DNA of 64,000 nucleotides from Streptomyces fumigatiscleroticus (GCF_014647975.1 NZ_BMQF01000001.1:124001-188000), one strand, 5' to 3'; positions 5,976-15,636 are shown, counted from the stretch's first letter. The notes: a model not told the origin generated them from the sequence alone. Made by a program: numbers and translations.

Positions 5976-8618
5976 TCATTCGGGACGTGCCCGGGCGGAA
6001 CGGAAGCGCACCGGCAGCGCGTCGAGGCACACGTGCCGGCCCGCCTCGTAGGACCGTGTCACCTCACCCGCCGGCTCGTAGTCCGGGTGGCCGGCCAGTT
6101 CCCGCAGCACGGCCGCGAACTCGATCCGGGCCATGTGGGCGCCGATGCAGAAGTGGATGCCCTGGCCGAAGGTCAGATGCCGGACGGGGGCGTGCCCGGC
6201 ACGGTCGAGCCGGAAGGTGTCCGGGTCCGGGAACCGGGCGGGGTCGCGGTTGGCGGCCCCGGTCAGCAGGACGACCCGGGACCCGGCGGGGACCCTCTCC
6301 CCGGCGATCTCCGTGTCCCGCGTCGTCACCCGGGTGCCGTGGTCGACCGGGGTCCACAGCCGCAGGGCCTCCTCGACCGCCGCCGGGATCAGCCCCGGCT
6401 CCGCCCGCAGCCGGTCCTGGAGCGCCGGCTCGCGCGCGAGCTGCCACAGCAGATGGGACAGGGCGTTCATGGAGGTCTCGTGGCCCGCGATGGCGAAGGC
6501 GACGAGCATGACGTGCAGGTCCCGGTCGGTGACCGGCCGCCCGTCGATCCGGCTGCGGACCAGCCGGGAGAGGTAGTCGTCGCCCGGCTCTTCGCGCGCC
6601 CGGCGTATCTCGCCGTCGAGCAGCTCGGTGAACTGCGGCCAGAAGCCGTCCGCCGAGGCGTCCTTGGGCAGGTGCTCCCAGGTGTTGCGGCTCAGCTCGC
6701 GGATCCGGCCCACCGCCTCGTCGGTGAAGCCGACGGCCATGCCGACGGCCGTCAGCGGCAGCGGGACGGCGAGTTCCCGCACCAGGTCCCCGCCTCCGCG
6801 CTCGGCGAGGGGTGTGACGAGCGCGGTGACGGCCTCGCGGATGCGGGGTTCCAGGCGCCGTGCCTCGGAGAGCTGGAAGGGCACTTTCATCAGCGAGCGG
6901 TAGGCGGTGTGCTCGGGCGGGTCGTACTCCAGGGGGGCGAAGGCGGGGGTGCCCGGGGCGCGGGGGAAGAAGACCCCGGACGCCGAGCTGAACGTGTCGT
7001 GGTCGCGCAGGGCCGCCAGCACGTCCCGGTGGCGGGAGAGGATCCAGGCGCCGCCGTGCGCCTCCGTCCGGACCACCGCGCCGCGCTCGCGGATCGCCCG
7101 GTGGACCGGGCAGGCCAGATCGGGGGTGAAGGCGGGGTCGTGGTGGTCGAAGTTCTCGGTGAGCCGGGTGACGTCGGGGTCGTAGGTCTCGTCGACGACC
7201 CACTTGGCCATGCGCCGCAGCGGTTCCATGGCGTCCTGCGGGAGGTCCGGCCGGAAGCGGGTGGCGTGGCCGAGGGAGACCAGGCGCTGCGCCCCGTACA
7301 GCGGCACGAGGTCGCGCAGCCGCTCCTTGAGGGAGTCGGGGAAGACCCCGACGGTCTGGGTGTAGGCGTTCATCGTCCGGACGGCGTCCGCGGCGTCGGC
7401 GACGGGCACGACGTTGGCGACCCGCCCGGTGAGCGCGGGGTGGAAGTCCACGGGGTCCGGCGTCAGCGAGACGATCACCGCGCCCTCGTCGTCCCGCCCG
7501 CCGACGACCCGGTACCAGTCGGGGCTGGTGCGCAGCCCCACGAGGTCGGCGCGGAGCGAGGCGTCGAAGCGCCGGGCGGGTGTGCTGACGCTCGCGGGCA
7601 GCCGCTGGATCTGCTCGTACAGCAGCTCGCCCCACCGGGTGGCCAGGGCCAGGCCCTTGTCGTCGGTGCCGGTGACGACGTGGACGACACGGGCGTTGAA
7701 GCAGCCGAGCTGGTTGAGCGCGCCGACGTCGACGGCGGCCAGCCGGGCGGTGTACCGCATGGTCTCCGGGGTGGCGAAGGCCTCCGGTCCGATGACGGTG
7801 GCGCTCAGTTTCGGATCGAGGCAGATGAGCTCCAGGCCGGGCTGCACGTACCGGGTGATGTGCCGCACGGAGGCGAGTCCGCCCCAGGCGAGGATCTTCT
7901 CGAAGTGCTCGGGCCGGTACAGCCGGCGCTCGAACTCCTCGTCGCCGCCCTTCCAGTACGCGACCGCCAGATGCCGGGTGAGCGGATGGCCGGGTGCGGT
8001 CTCGGCGAGGGTGCGCGCGAGGGCTAGGGCGGTGAGCGGGTCGTTGGAGGGCGCCTTGATGAGGGCGTCGCCGCGCACGACCGCGTTCCGGATGATGGTC
8101 AGGGCGGCGATCTCGGGGCTGTTGCCCGCGATGATGTGGACGGTGCGGGCACCCAGGGCGCGTACGGCGGCGGTTCGGCCGTACGCCGCACAGGCGTCCT
8201 CCGGCGGAACCGTCACCCAGCCGTCCAGGTGGCGCGTGCCGATGGTGTGCTCGGCGATCGCGCGGACGGCGTCGGGCGTGAAGTACGACGGCAGCCGCTC
8301 GTAGCAGGCGCGCAGCACCGGCGGTGTCATGTCCGACCAGCCGGCCGAGGACTCCAGCGCCTCGCGCAGCAGCTCGTTGCGGTCCAGGGACAGCCGCGGG
8401 CCGAGGGCCGCCAGACAGTCGACGACGTCCTCGGTGGTGAGGGCGTGCAGGTCGCGCATGAGCAGCGGGTCGCCGAGCGGCAGCCGGTCGAGCAGGCCGG
8501 CGGGCGCGGGGCAGCGCAGGGACGTCCCTCCGCCGCCGTTCCCCCTCCCGCCGTACCCGATCAGGTCGCCGTCGATGATCTCGCCGCGCAGATACGCGGG
8601 TACGGTCAGCTCTTCCAT
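5976..8618 (-). CDS. LuxC-like acyl reductase fused to cytochrome P450
   Basis: One 880-residue frame holds two full-length enzymes. Residues 1-480 match the LuxC fatty acyl reductase family: a HIIAGNSPE block (161-169), IRNAVVRGDALIKAPSNDPL, and the catalytic-cysteine region NQLGC with Cys306, where LuxC forms an acyl-enzyme thioester reduced by NADPH to an aldehyde. Residues 485-880 are a complete class I P450: I-helix AGHETS (711-716), ExxR 750-753, and heme loop FGQGIHFCIG with Cys824. Neither half is truncated and there is almost no linker. ATG 8618 follows a GGGGTGAG purine run; a GTG at about 8668 overlapping the luxE-like stop is an alternative. It is last in the EF-hand-PKS-LuxE unit. 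No ferredoxin gene is adjacent. I do not know of a described example of this fusion. Confidence 0.9.
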   Translation of the reverse strand: MEELTVPAYLRGEIIDGDLIGYGGRGNGGGGTSLRCPAPAGLLDRLPLGDPLLMRDLHALTTEDVVDCLAALGPRLSLDRNELLREALESSAGWSDMTPPVLRACYERLPSYFTPDAVRAIAEHTIGTRHLDGWVTVPPEDACAAYGRTAAVRALGARTVHIIAGNSPEIAALTIIRNAVVRGDALIKAPSNDPLTALALARTLAETAPGHPLTRHLAVAYWKGGDEEFERRLYRPEHFEKILAWGGLASVRHITRYVQPGLELICLDPKLSATVIGPEAFATPETMRYTARLAAVDVGALNQLGCFNARVVHVVTGTDDKGLALATRWGELLYEQIQRLPASVSTPARRFDASLRADLVGLRTSPDWYRVVGGRDDEGAVIVSLTPDPVDFHPALTGRVANVVPVADAADAVRTMNAYTQTVGVFPDSLKERLRDLVPLYGAQRLVSLGHATRFRPDLPQDAMEPLRRMAKWVVDETYDPDVTRLTENFDHHDPAFTPDLACPVHRAIRERGAVVRTEAHGGAWILSRHRDVLAALRDHDTFSSASGVFFPRAPGTPAFAPLEYDPPEHTAYRSLMKVPFQLSEARRLEPRIREAVTALVTPLAERGGGDLVRELAVPLPLTAVGMAVGFTDEAVGRIRELSRNTWEHLPKDASADGFWPQFTELLDGEIRRAREEPGDDYLSRLVRSRIDGRPVTDRDLHVMLVAFAIAGHETSMNALSHLLWQLAREPALQDRLRAEPGLIPAAVEEALRLWTPVDHGTRVTTRDTEIAGERVPAGSRVVLLTGAANRDPARFPDPDTFRLDRAGHAPVRHLTFGQGIHFCIGAHMARIEFAAVLRELAGHPDYEPAGEVTRSYEAGRHVCLDALPVRFRSARARPE

Positions 8619-8662
8619 GCGCTCACCCCGTCGCCGTAGACGCTCGCCTCGCTGGTCACGGA

Positions 8663-10048
8663 TCACACCAGTGCCGTGTTGAGGAACTCCAGGGCCTGTC
8701 CCAGCGCCTCGGCGCTGGCGGCACAGGTGATCTTGTCGTCGCCGCCCTGCTGGTCGCCGTAGCGGCTGATGTCCCGCGCGAGATGCGCGGTCGTGCGGCC
8801 GCAGGGACACGGTGACCAGTCGACGGTCACCTCGTCGCCGGAGACGAAGCCGCCCCACTGGAGGTCGGCGGTCAGGTCGTAGAAGGCGGCCCGCCCGGTC
8901 CGCACCCCTTCGCGGGGCAGCGGAGCGCCGGTGCCGGGATCGAGGACATACAGGACCGCCGACGGCTCGATGTGGTAACGCCCTTGTGAGCAGAGGAAGT
9001 TGACGGCGATGACCTCCGTCATGGCGTAGATGAACAGCGGCGAGGGCAGGCCCGTGAAACGCCGTACCGCGTCCTCCCAGTCGTCCGGCAGCCCGGCCTC
9101 CTTGGAACCGCCCGCCAGGAAGACCGACCCGGGGGCGAAGAGCTCCTCCAGCCCCAGCGCGAGCCCGGCCTCGGCCATCCGGTAGTAGACGTCCCAGGTG
9201 GCGAGCGCGACCACGGGCCGCCCGCGCAGCCGCTCCGCCAGGCGCCGCGCGTAGGGCCCCATGCCGTCCCTGACGGCCCGCCGCGCCTCCTCGAACTCGT
9301 GCTGCCGGGCCCGCAGCGACCCGGGCAGCGCCACCCGGCCGGCCGAGCCCTGCGCGGCGGCGGCGCTCAGCCGGCCGGCGAGGAACATCACGTCCGCGCT
9401 GAGGTGTCCGGGGTGCAGGGCGTGGAAGTGGCCGGGCTCCCGGGCGATCTGCTCCTCCATGGCGGTGGCGTGCCGGGCGATGCCGCTGCGGCCGGTGCGG
9501 AAGCCGGGCCAGAGGCAGTCGACCGGTCCGACGGCGCCCGGGACGACCTCGAGTCCCACGGTGTCGTACAGCCGCGCGTACTGCACGGCCGAGTGCGGTA
9601 CGAAGGACATGGTGCCCGAGGTGCCGGAGGAGTGGGCCAGCCGGAGTTCGGTGCGGGTGTCCAGCAGGTCGAGCCAGCCGTCGATCGACTCGCAGCCGGC
9701 CGTGTCCAGACCGCTGAGGTCCACGGGCGTGAGCCGGGCCAGCCACTGGGTGAGCCGGTCGAACCGTCCTTCCGTCAGCAGCGACACCGGGTAGGACTTG
9801 TAGACGGTGTGCGGGAAGAGCAGCGGCGCGGCGTCGTCCAGCCGGTCGATGGAGCGGATCCGCTGCTCGTCGGCCATGGTGCGCAGCACAGGGACACGGT
9901 CGCACAGCTGCTCGAAGCGCATCCTCAGCGCCGCGAGCTGGAGGCCGGCCAGCTCCGCCGCGGGCAGGGTGTGCATCGCGCGGCGCGAGCGGCCGAAGTA
10001 CGCCGTCGGGTCGTCGGCGAAGCACTGGATGTCGGCTGCCGTGTGCAT
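8663..10048 (-). CDS. LuxE-like acyl-protein synthetase / acyl-activating enzyme
   Basis: A 461-residue member of the ANL-related LuxE/PaaK-like group. LuxE activates a fatty acid as acyl-AMP, carries it on a Cys, and hands it to LuxC. Visible marks are the ATP loop AHSSGTSGT (138-146), VYKSYPVSLL upstream of it, a YAMTEVIAVN segment, and a C-terminal CPCGRTT plus GDDKITC, which corresponds to the mobile C-terminal lobe. ATG 10048 was chosen because AAGGAG (10055-10060) lies seven bases upstream; an earlier ATG at 10063 precedes that site. It starts 26 bp after the PKS stop and is followed by the LuxC-P450 gene with a 44-bp gap to its ATG. Context suggests that it activates or transfers the polyketide acyl chain. 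No luxD, luxA or luxB is present. Confidence 0.82.
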   Translation of the reverse strand: MHTAADIQCFADDPTAYFGRSRRAMHTLPAAELAGLQLAALRMRFEQLCDRVPVLRTMADEQRIRSIDRLDDAAPLLFPHTVYKSYPVSLLTEGRFDRLTQWLARLTPVDLSGLDTAGCESIDGWLDLLDTRTELRLAHSSGTSGTMSFVPHSAVQYARLYDTVGLEVVPGAVGPVDCLWPGFRTGRSGIARHATAMEEQIAREPGHFHALHPGHLSADVMFLAGRLSAAAAQGSAGRVALPGSLRARQHEFEEARRAVRDGMGPYARRLAERLRGRPVVALATWDVYYRMAEAGLALGLEELFAPGSVFLAGGSKEAGLPDDWEDAVRRFTGLPSPLFIYAMTEVIAVNFLCSQGRYHIEPSAVLYVLDPGTGAPLPREGVRTGRAAFYDLTADLQWGGFVSGDEVTVDWSPCPCGRTTAHLARDISRYGDQQGGDDKITCAASAEALGQALEFLNTALV

Positions 10049-10058
10049 CGCACACTCC

Positions 10059-10086
10059 TTCATGTCGTCGCGTTCATGTCGTCGCG
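10059..10086 (-). repeat. 14-bp perfect tandem duplication at PKS/luxE junction
   Basis: TTCATGTCGTCGCG occurs twice head-to-tail (10059-10072, 10073-10086). It spans the PKS stop codon and the space before the luxE-like ribosome site. The duplication creates two ATGA motifs and sets the 26-bp intergenic spacing. Confidence 0.9.
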
Positions 10087-13000
10087 CCGGGTGCGGACTG
10101 CGCGGTGTCGTGCGCCGGGGTGAGCCGGGCCAGGTGCTCGGCGATACCCGCCACCGTGGGCCGGTTCCAGAGCAGGGTCGCGGGCAGGGCGACGGCGAGC
10201 CGCTGTTCCAGGTCGCGTCGGAGACGGACCGTCAGCAGCGAGTCGACGCCGAGTTCGGGCAGGGGGCGGTGCGGGTCGACGGCGTTGGGAGCGCTGCCCA
10301 GGGCACGGGCCGCGGCCGCGCGGACCTCCCCCACGAGCGCCTCGCGCAGCTCCTCGCCCCGCAGACGGGACCAGTGCGGCTCCGGGGAGGGACCGGGTGT
10401 CCGCGGTGTCCGGCCGTGGGCGGTGCCGGGGGCGTCATACGTGTCGCCGAGGTCCCGGAGCAGGGGCGGGCGGGCGGCGGACCCGCCGGCGGGGACGGTC
10501 AGACGCAGTACGGCGTAGTGGCCGGCCGCCGTCCGGTCCGCGTTCCGCCAGGCCCGCAGGGCGTCCGCGGCGGTGATGCCGGTGGTGCCCCGCTCCAGCA
10601 GCTCGGCCTCCACCGCCCGCGCCCCCGCCGACATGCCGAGACCGCGCCAGCTCGTCCAGGCCAGGGAGACGGTGTCGTCGTGGCCGGTGGACCTGCGGTG
10701 CCGGGCGAGGCCGTCCAGGAAGGCGTTCGCGGCGGCGTACGACGCCTGCCCCGGCAGCCGCAGCAGCTGGCCCGCGGAGGAGAACAGGACGAAGAAGTCC
10801 ACGCTCCCCGGCGGGAACAGCTCGTGCAGGACGAGCGCCCCCGCCACCTTGGGACGCAGAACAGCGTCCAGCGAGGCCTCGTCCAGGGTGTGCGCGAAGG
10901 ACTGCCGGAAGGTGCCGGCCGCGTGCACGACACCGCGCACGGGCGGCAGGCCGAGCACGTCGGGATCGGCGAGGAACGCGGTCCGCGCGGGGTCGGCGAG
11001 GTCCACGGCGACCGTGTGCACGGACACGCCGAGGGCCTCGAGACCGCGCACCGCGGCGATCCGGCGCGCCGTGGCGGGATCGTGCCGGGTGTCCCACTTG
11101 GTGCGCGGGGGCAGCGGTGTCCGGCCCAGCAGGAGCAGACGCCGGGCCCCCGTGTCGGCCAGCCACCGGGCCACCCGCAGGCCGAGAGCCCCCAGACCCC
11201 CGGTGATCAGATATGTGCCGTCGGCCCGGCACACCGGCCCGGTGCCCGTCCCCCGCCGGGCACCGGGCGTCCCTGACGCGGCGGCGGGCGCCGGCGCCAG
11301 ACGCGCGGCCGTCGCGCGACCGCCGTCGACCGCGATGACGTCCGCGTCCTGCCGGCCGCCGCTCAGCAGCCGCAGGAGCATGTCCGCGTCGCGCTCCTCC
11401 GGTGCGTGGGGGAGGTCGACGGCGCCCGCCCACAGCCCGGGGAACTCTCCGGCGACGGACCGGCCCAGGCCCCACAGCGCGGACTGCGCCAGGGCGTCGG
11501 TCCCGCGTGCCGTCCGGGCGCCCCGGGTGACGCACCACAGGCGCGGCGGGCCGGCCGGGCGGGCCTCGGCGAGGCGGCGCGCGGTGTCGGCCAGCAGGCA
11601 CGCCCCGTGCCGGGCGGCGTCGTACACACCTCGCGCGGACACGGGCCCGTCGCAGGCCGGTGCCACGATCACCACGTCCGCCGCCGTGCCGGCCGGGCCG
11701 AGCGCGCCGGTGGTCCCGAAGGCGACGCCCGCCCGCGCCAGGCGCGGTGCGAGCAGCTCGGCCAGGAGGCGGTCACCGCCGACCTGGACGACCGTGCGCG
11801 GGGCGGCCGTCTCCTGGGGCCGTCCCGGAGCCGCCGTGATCCGGAGCGGGCGCCACACCACTTCCGCCAGGGACAGACGGGAGGCGGGACGGCCGCTGGT
11901 CCCGCCGTCGTCCTCGGGCTCCAGCTCGGCGAAGCGCACGCCGCGCAGCCGGGCCGCGGCACGGGCGCCGTCGACGTCCCCGCCGAGGACCGTGCCGTCG
12001 TCCACGTCGATGTCCACGTCGGCCGTCTCCGCGTCGGTCATGCGGACCCGGACGAGCGCCCGCGCCGGCGGACGGGTGAGCAGGCGCGCCCGGTCCACGC
12101 GGGCGGGCATCCGCAGGACGGCGGGTCCGGCAAGGAGCAGGACCGGCAGGGAGAAGGCGGCGTCGAGGGCGGACGCCCAGGTGAGGTGTGCCGGGTCGCC
12201 GTCGGCGCCGTCCGGGACCGTCACGACCCTGGCGGTCAGGGAGGCGGGGCCGACGCGCAGGCCGGTGACCGTCCAGGGGAAGCCGAGGGAGGCCACGCCG
12301 AGGGAGGCGAGTCGCTCGACGACACGCTCGGGCGGCACCGGGGTCTCCGCGTCCGCGCCAGTGACGGCCTCGGGCTCGGGCTCGGCCTCCGGGGACGCCG
12401 TGGTGTGCGTCGTGGTGTGCACCGTGGTGTGCGCCGTGGTGTGGGTCAGCCATTCGTCCCCCTCCCGGGCCGTGCGGGTCCCGTCGGCCGTACGGGAGGA
12501 CAGCCGCAGGAAGCCGGACTGGTGCGTGATCTGCACCTCCCGGGGCGAAGCCGTGACGAGCGGCACGAGAAGCTCCACGCCGGACAGGTCCCAAGCGGCG
12601 GCCGTTCCTCCGTCGCCGTCCGCTGCTCCGTCGCCGCCCGCTGCTCCGCCGTCCGCCGCTGCGCGGGCCGCGGCGAAGAACGTGTGCAGCAGCACGGCCG
12701 CCGGCACGATCTCCGTACCGTGCACGGCGTGTTCCCCCGGGTAGGGCCGTGTCTCGTGCCGGAGCCGGGTACGCCACACGTGTGTCCGCGAGGTGCCGTG
12801 CACGGTCGCCCGTCCGCCCAGCAACGTGCACGTGGCACGGTCGTGCTCCTGCCGCCCGGCCGGCAGGCCGCCGGTGTCGAACCAGTGGGCCCGCCGTTGC
12901 CACGCGTACCGGGGCAGATCCGCGACGGCGCCCGTCGGGTGGACCGCCGCCCAGTCGACAGCGGCACCGTGGCAGTGCAGGGCGGCGAGGTTCTCCAGCA

Positions 13001-15605
13001 GGCTGCGCCGCCCGTCCCGTCCACGGCGCAGGCTGTGGGCGACGAAGGTGCGGTGGCCGGTGTCCGCCGCATCCGCCTCCTCGTGTGCCCGCAGGGTCTC
13101 CTCCAGGGAGTGGGCCACGATCGGGTGGGCCGAGATCTCCAGGTAGAGCCGGTGCCCGTCCTCGGCGGCGGCGGTCACCGCCGGAGCGAACCGCACCGGA
13201 CTGCGCAGGTTCGCCGCCCAGTAGGCGCCGTCGCGCGGGGAGGTGTCACGCGGGTCGGGCAGGGCGGTGGAGTACAGCGGCAGCCGGGCCGGGGCGAACG
13301 TCAGATCCCGTACGGCGTCGGTGAGTACGGGGCACAGTGGCTCCATGTGCGGGCTGTGGAAGGCCACGTCGGAAGCGACCGTGCGCACCGGCAGCCCCTC
13401 CGCCGAGCACCGGGCGGCCAGTCGCGCGACCGCTTCGGCGTCGCCCGACACCACGGTGGCGTGCGGAGCGGCGTGCACCGCCGCCGTCACTCCGTCCACC
13501 CCGGCCAGCCGCGCCGCCGTCTCGTCGTACGACAGGCCGATCAGCGCCATCGCTCCCCTGCCCGCGGCCGGGCGCAGCAGCCGGGAGCGACGGCACGCCA
13601 GCCGTGCCCCGCTCACCTCGTCGAGCACGCCCGCGACGACCGCGGCGGCGATCTCGCCGACCGAGTGCCCGAGCACGGCGGCCGGGCGCACGCCGTAGGC
13701 GTTCCACACCCGGGCGAGTCCCAGGTGCAGCGCGTAGGTGAGCGCCTGGACCCGGTCCACGGAACCGAGACGGTCCTCGCCAAGGGCCTCGGAGGGCGCG
13801 AAGCCGATCTCCTCCCGGAAGACCGGGTCGAGCCGGTGCAGCGTCGCCGCGAAGGCCGGCTCGTGCTCCAGCAGGTCCCGACCCATCCCCGGCCACTGTG
13901 CCCCGTGTCCGGAGAACACCCAGACGGGGTCCGGGGCGCCGGCTTCCGGGTTCCGCTCCGACAACACCGTCACGGGTGCCGTCGCCGTCGGACCCCTCCC
14001 GCCGCCCGGGTCCGCCGCCAGCGCGGTCAGTTCCCTGACGAGTCCGGCGCGGTCCTTGGCGATCACGACCGCGCGGACGGGGAGATGACTGCGGTGGCAG
14101 GCGAGGGTACGGCCCACCCGGGTCAGGTCGGCGTGGTGCGGTCCGGGGCCGTGCGGCCCGCGTCCGTCGGCGTCGCGCAACCAGTCCGCCAGCCGGGCGG
14201 CGTTCGCCCGCAGCGCCGCCTCGTCGGCGCCCGACAGGGGGTAGGGCCGCGGCCGGTGTTCCGCCGCGGCCGGGACGGTGCCGCCCTCGCGCCCGCCGTT
14301 GTGCTGCGCGGGGGCTTCCTGCACGACCAGATGGGCGATGGTGCCGCCGTATCCGTACGCCGCCACGCCCGCCCGGCGCGGGCGTCGAGGCGCGTCGGGC
14401 CAGTCGGTGTGCTCGGTGACCAGAGCCAGCCCGCACCGGTTCCAGGGGATGTCGGGGCGGGGCCCGGCCGTGGTCAGCGTGGCCGGGATGAGGCCGCGGC
14501 CGAGCGCGAGGACCGTCTTGATGAGACCGGCGACGCCCGCGGCCGCCTCCAGATGACCGATGTTGGTCTTCACCGACCCGATCAGGCAGGGGCGGCCCGG
14601 GGGGCGCCCCGCTCCGAGTACGGCCGCCAGCGCCCCGGCCTCCACGGGGTCGCCGGCCGGGGTGCCGGTGCCGTGGGCCTCCACGTAGTCGATGTCGGCC
14701 GGATCGATCCCGGCGGACCGGCAGGCGCTGCGCAGCAGGTGCTCCTGGGCCGTGCGGCTGGGCGCCATGATGCCCTCGGTGCGCCCGTCGTGGTGGACGG
14801 CGCCGCCGGTGACGACCGCGAGCACCCGGTGGCCGGAGCGCAGCGCGTCGCCGAGCCGTTCCAGGACGACCACTCCGCAGCCCTCCCCGCGTCCGTAGCC
14901 GTCACACGCGGCGTCGAACGCCTTGCAGCGTCCGTCGGGGGATGTCGCGCCCGCCGCCTCGAGCGCGATGTCGTACGCGGGCCCGGCCATCAGCATCACG
15001 CCGCCGGCGAGGGCGAGCGGGATCTCGTCCAGCCACAGGGACTGGCAGGCCCGGTGGACGGCGGCCAGCGAGGCCGAGCAGGCGGTGTCGACGGTGATGC
15101 TGGGGCCGCGCAGATCGAGGAAGTGCGAGACACGGTTGGCGACGCCGCAGTAGGACGCCCCGATGCCGGTCCAGGGCTCGATGCGTGACAGGTCGGCGAG
15201 GAGCAGGCGTCCGTAGTCGCCCTGGCAGACGCCCATGAAGACACCGGTGTCGGTGCGGCCGAGGGAGTGGGGCGGCACCCCGGCGTGCTCCAGCGCCTCC
15301 CACGACACCTCCAGCGCCAGCCGCTGCTGAGGGTCCATCAGGCGCGCCTCGCGCGGCGAAATCCCGAAGAAGCCCGCGTCGAAGCCGGCGATGTCGTCCA
15401 GGTAGGAACCGCGTGGGCGGCTTGCGCCGACGGGCTCCCCGTACCTGTCCCGGCGCTCGCGCGGCATGTCGCGCACGGCTTCGCACCGGTCCGCGAGGAA
15501 TGCCCAGTACGACTCCGGGGAATCGATTCCGGACGGAAAACGGCAGCCGAGGCCGATCACGGCTATCGGCTCGCGAACGTGGGTCACGCACTCCCCCTGT
15601 GACAT
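10074..15605 (-). CDS. Single-module type I PKS (KS-AT-DH-KR-ACP)
   Basis: An 1843-residue polyketide synthase. KS 12-430: Cys176 in DTACSAS, His311 in HGTGT, His351 in NIGHLE. AT 560-850: GHSVGE (Ser648) and VAFHS (747-751), both of the malonyl-CoA type. DH 930-1230: His959 in HAVHGTEIVP is intact, but the partner motif reads DAAFS (Asp1148) without the usual Gln/His, and a THTT repeat is inserted at 1054-1070. KR 1460-1660: GGLGALG, Ser1610, Tyr1623. ACP 1750-1830: GVDSLL with Ser1789. ER, methyltransferase and thioesterase are missing. A lone KS-AT-DH-KR-ACP protein of this size suggests iterative use (inference), giving a polyene-like or 6-MSAS-like chain. ATG 15605 and GTG 15587 (next to GGGGGAG) are both plausible starts. 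Release is probably by the following LuxE and LuxC genes. Confidence 0.92.
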   Translation of the reverse strand: MSQGECVTHVREPIAVIGLGCRFPSGIDSPESYWAFLADRCEAVRDMPRERRDRYGEPVGASRPRGSYLDDIAGFDAGFFGISPREARLMDPQQRLALEVSWEALEHAGVPPHSLGRTDTGVFMGVCQGDYGRLLLADLSRIEPWTGIGASYCGVANRVSHFLDLRGPSITVDTACSASLAAVHRACQSLWLDEIPLALAGGVMLMAGPAYDIALEAAGATSPDGRCKAFDAACDGYGRGEGCGVVVLERLGDALRSGHRVLAVVTGGAVHHDGRTEGIMAPSRTAQEHLLRSACRSAGIDPADIDYVEAHGTGTPAGDPVEAGALAAVLGAGRPPGRPCLIGSVKTNIGHLEAAAGVAGLIKTVLALGRGLIPATLTTAGPRPDIPWNRCGLALVTEHTDWPDAPRRPRRAGVAAYGYGGTIAHLVVQEAPAQHNGGREGGTVPAAAEHRPRPYPLSGADEAALRANAARLADWLRDADGRGPHGPGPHHADLTRVGRTLACHRSHLPVRAVVIAKDRAGLVRELTALAADPGGGRGPTATAPVTVLSERNPEAGAPDPVWVFSGHGAQWPGMGRDLLEHEPAFAATLHRLDPVFREEIGFAPSEALGEDRLGSVDRVQALTYALHLGLARVWNAYGVRPAAVLGHSVGEIAAAVVAGVLDEVSGARLACRRSRLLRPAAGRGAMALIGLSYDETAARLAGVDGVTAAVHAAPHATVVSGDAEAVARLAARCSAEGLPVRTVASDVAFHSPHMEPLCPVLTDAVRDLTFAPARLPLYSTALPDPRDTSPRDGAYWAANLRSPVRFAPAVTAAAEDGHRLYLEISAHPIVAHSLEETLRAHEEADAADTGHRTFVAHSLRRGRDGRRSLLENLAALHCHGAAVDWAAVHPTGAVADLPRYAWQRRAHWFDTGGLPAGRQEHDRATCTLLGGRATVHGTSRTHVWRTRLRHETRPYPGEHAVHGTEIVPAAVLLHTFFAAARAAADGGAAGGDGAADGDGGTAAAWDLSGVELLVPLVTASPREVQITHQSGFLRLSSRTADGTRTAREGDEWLTHTTAHTTVHTTTHTTASPEAEPEPEAVTGADAETPVPPERVVERLASLGVASLGFPWTVTGLRVGPASLTARVVTVPDGADGDPAHLTWASALDAAFSLPVLLLAGPAVLRMPARVDRARLLTRPPARALVRVRMTDAETADVDIDVDDGTVLGGDVDGARAAARLRGVRFAELEPEDDGGTSGRPASRLSLAEVVWRPLRITAAPGRPQETAAPRTVVQVGGDRLLAELLAPRLARAGVAFGTTGALGPAGTAADVVIVAPACDGPVSARGVYDAARHGACLLADTARRLAEARPAGPPRLWCVTRGARTARGTDALAQSALWGLGRSVAGEFPGLWAGAVDLPHAPEERDADMLLRLLSGGRQDADVIAVDGGRATAARLAPAPAAASGTPGARRGTGTGPVCRADGTYLITGGLGALGLRVARWLADTGARRLLLLGRTPLPPRTKWDTRHDPATARRIAAVRGLEALGVSVHTVAVDLADPARTAFLADPDVLGLPPVRGVVHAAGTFRQSFAHTLDEASLDAVLRPKVAGALVLHELFPPGSVDFFVLFSSAGQLLRLPGQASYAAANAFLDGLARHRRSTGHDDTVSLAWTSWRGLGMSAGARAVEAELLERGTTGITAADALRAWRNADRTAAGHYAVLRLTVPAGGSAARPPLLRDLGDTYDAPGTAHGRTPRTPGPSPEPHWSRLRGEELREALVGEVRAAAARALGSAPNAVDPHRPLPELGVDSLLTVRLRRDLEQRLAVALPATLLWNRPTVAGIAEHLARLTPAHDTAQSAPGATT
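12399..12446 (-). repeat. 4 x 12-bp repeat in PKS DH region
   Basis: Four 12-bp units (CGTGGTGTGCGT and close variants on the plus strand) encode THTT-like repeats within the dehydratase domain. This is an in-frame low-complexity insert between the two hot-dog folds. Confidence 0.85.
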
Positions 15606-15636
15606 ACCGAATGATGAACCGGCCGAGCGGGTCGAG

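Noticed and set aside
5976..10048. LuxC and LuxE homologues next to an EF-hand protein suggested a bioluminescence locus
   Set aside because: No luxA/luxB luciferase, no luxD and no flavin reductase are present. The reductase genes make sense as polyketide off-loading enzymes, and calerythrin-like proteins are not photoproteins.
5976..10055. A single 1359-codon minus-strand open frame joining LuxE region, LuxC and P450
   Set aside because: Its first 480 codons are the wrong frame of the luxE-like gene and encode an Arg/Pro-rich shadow. The real gene starts at 8618.
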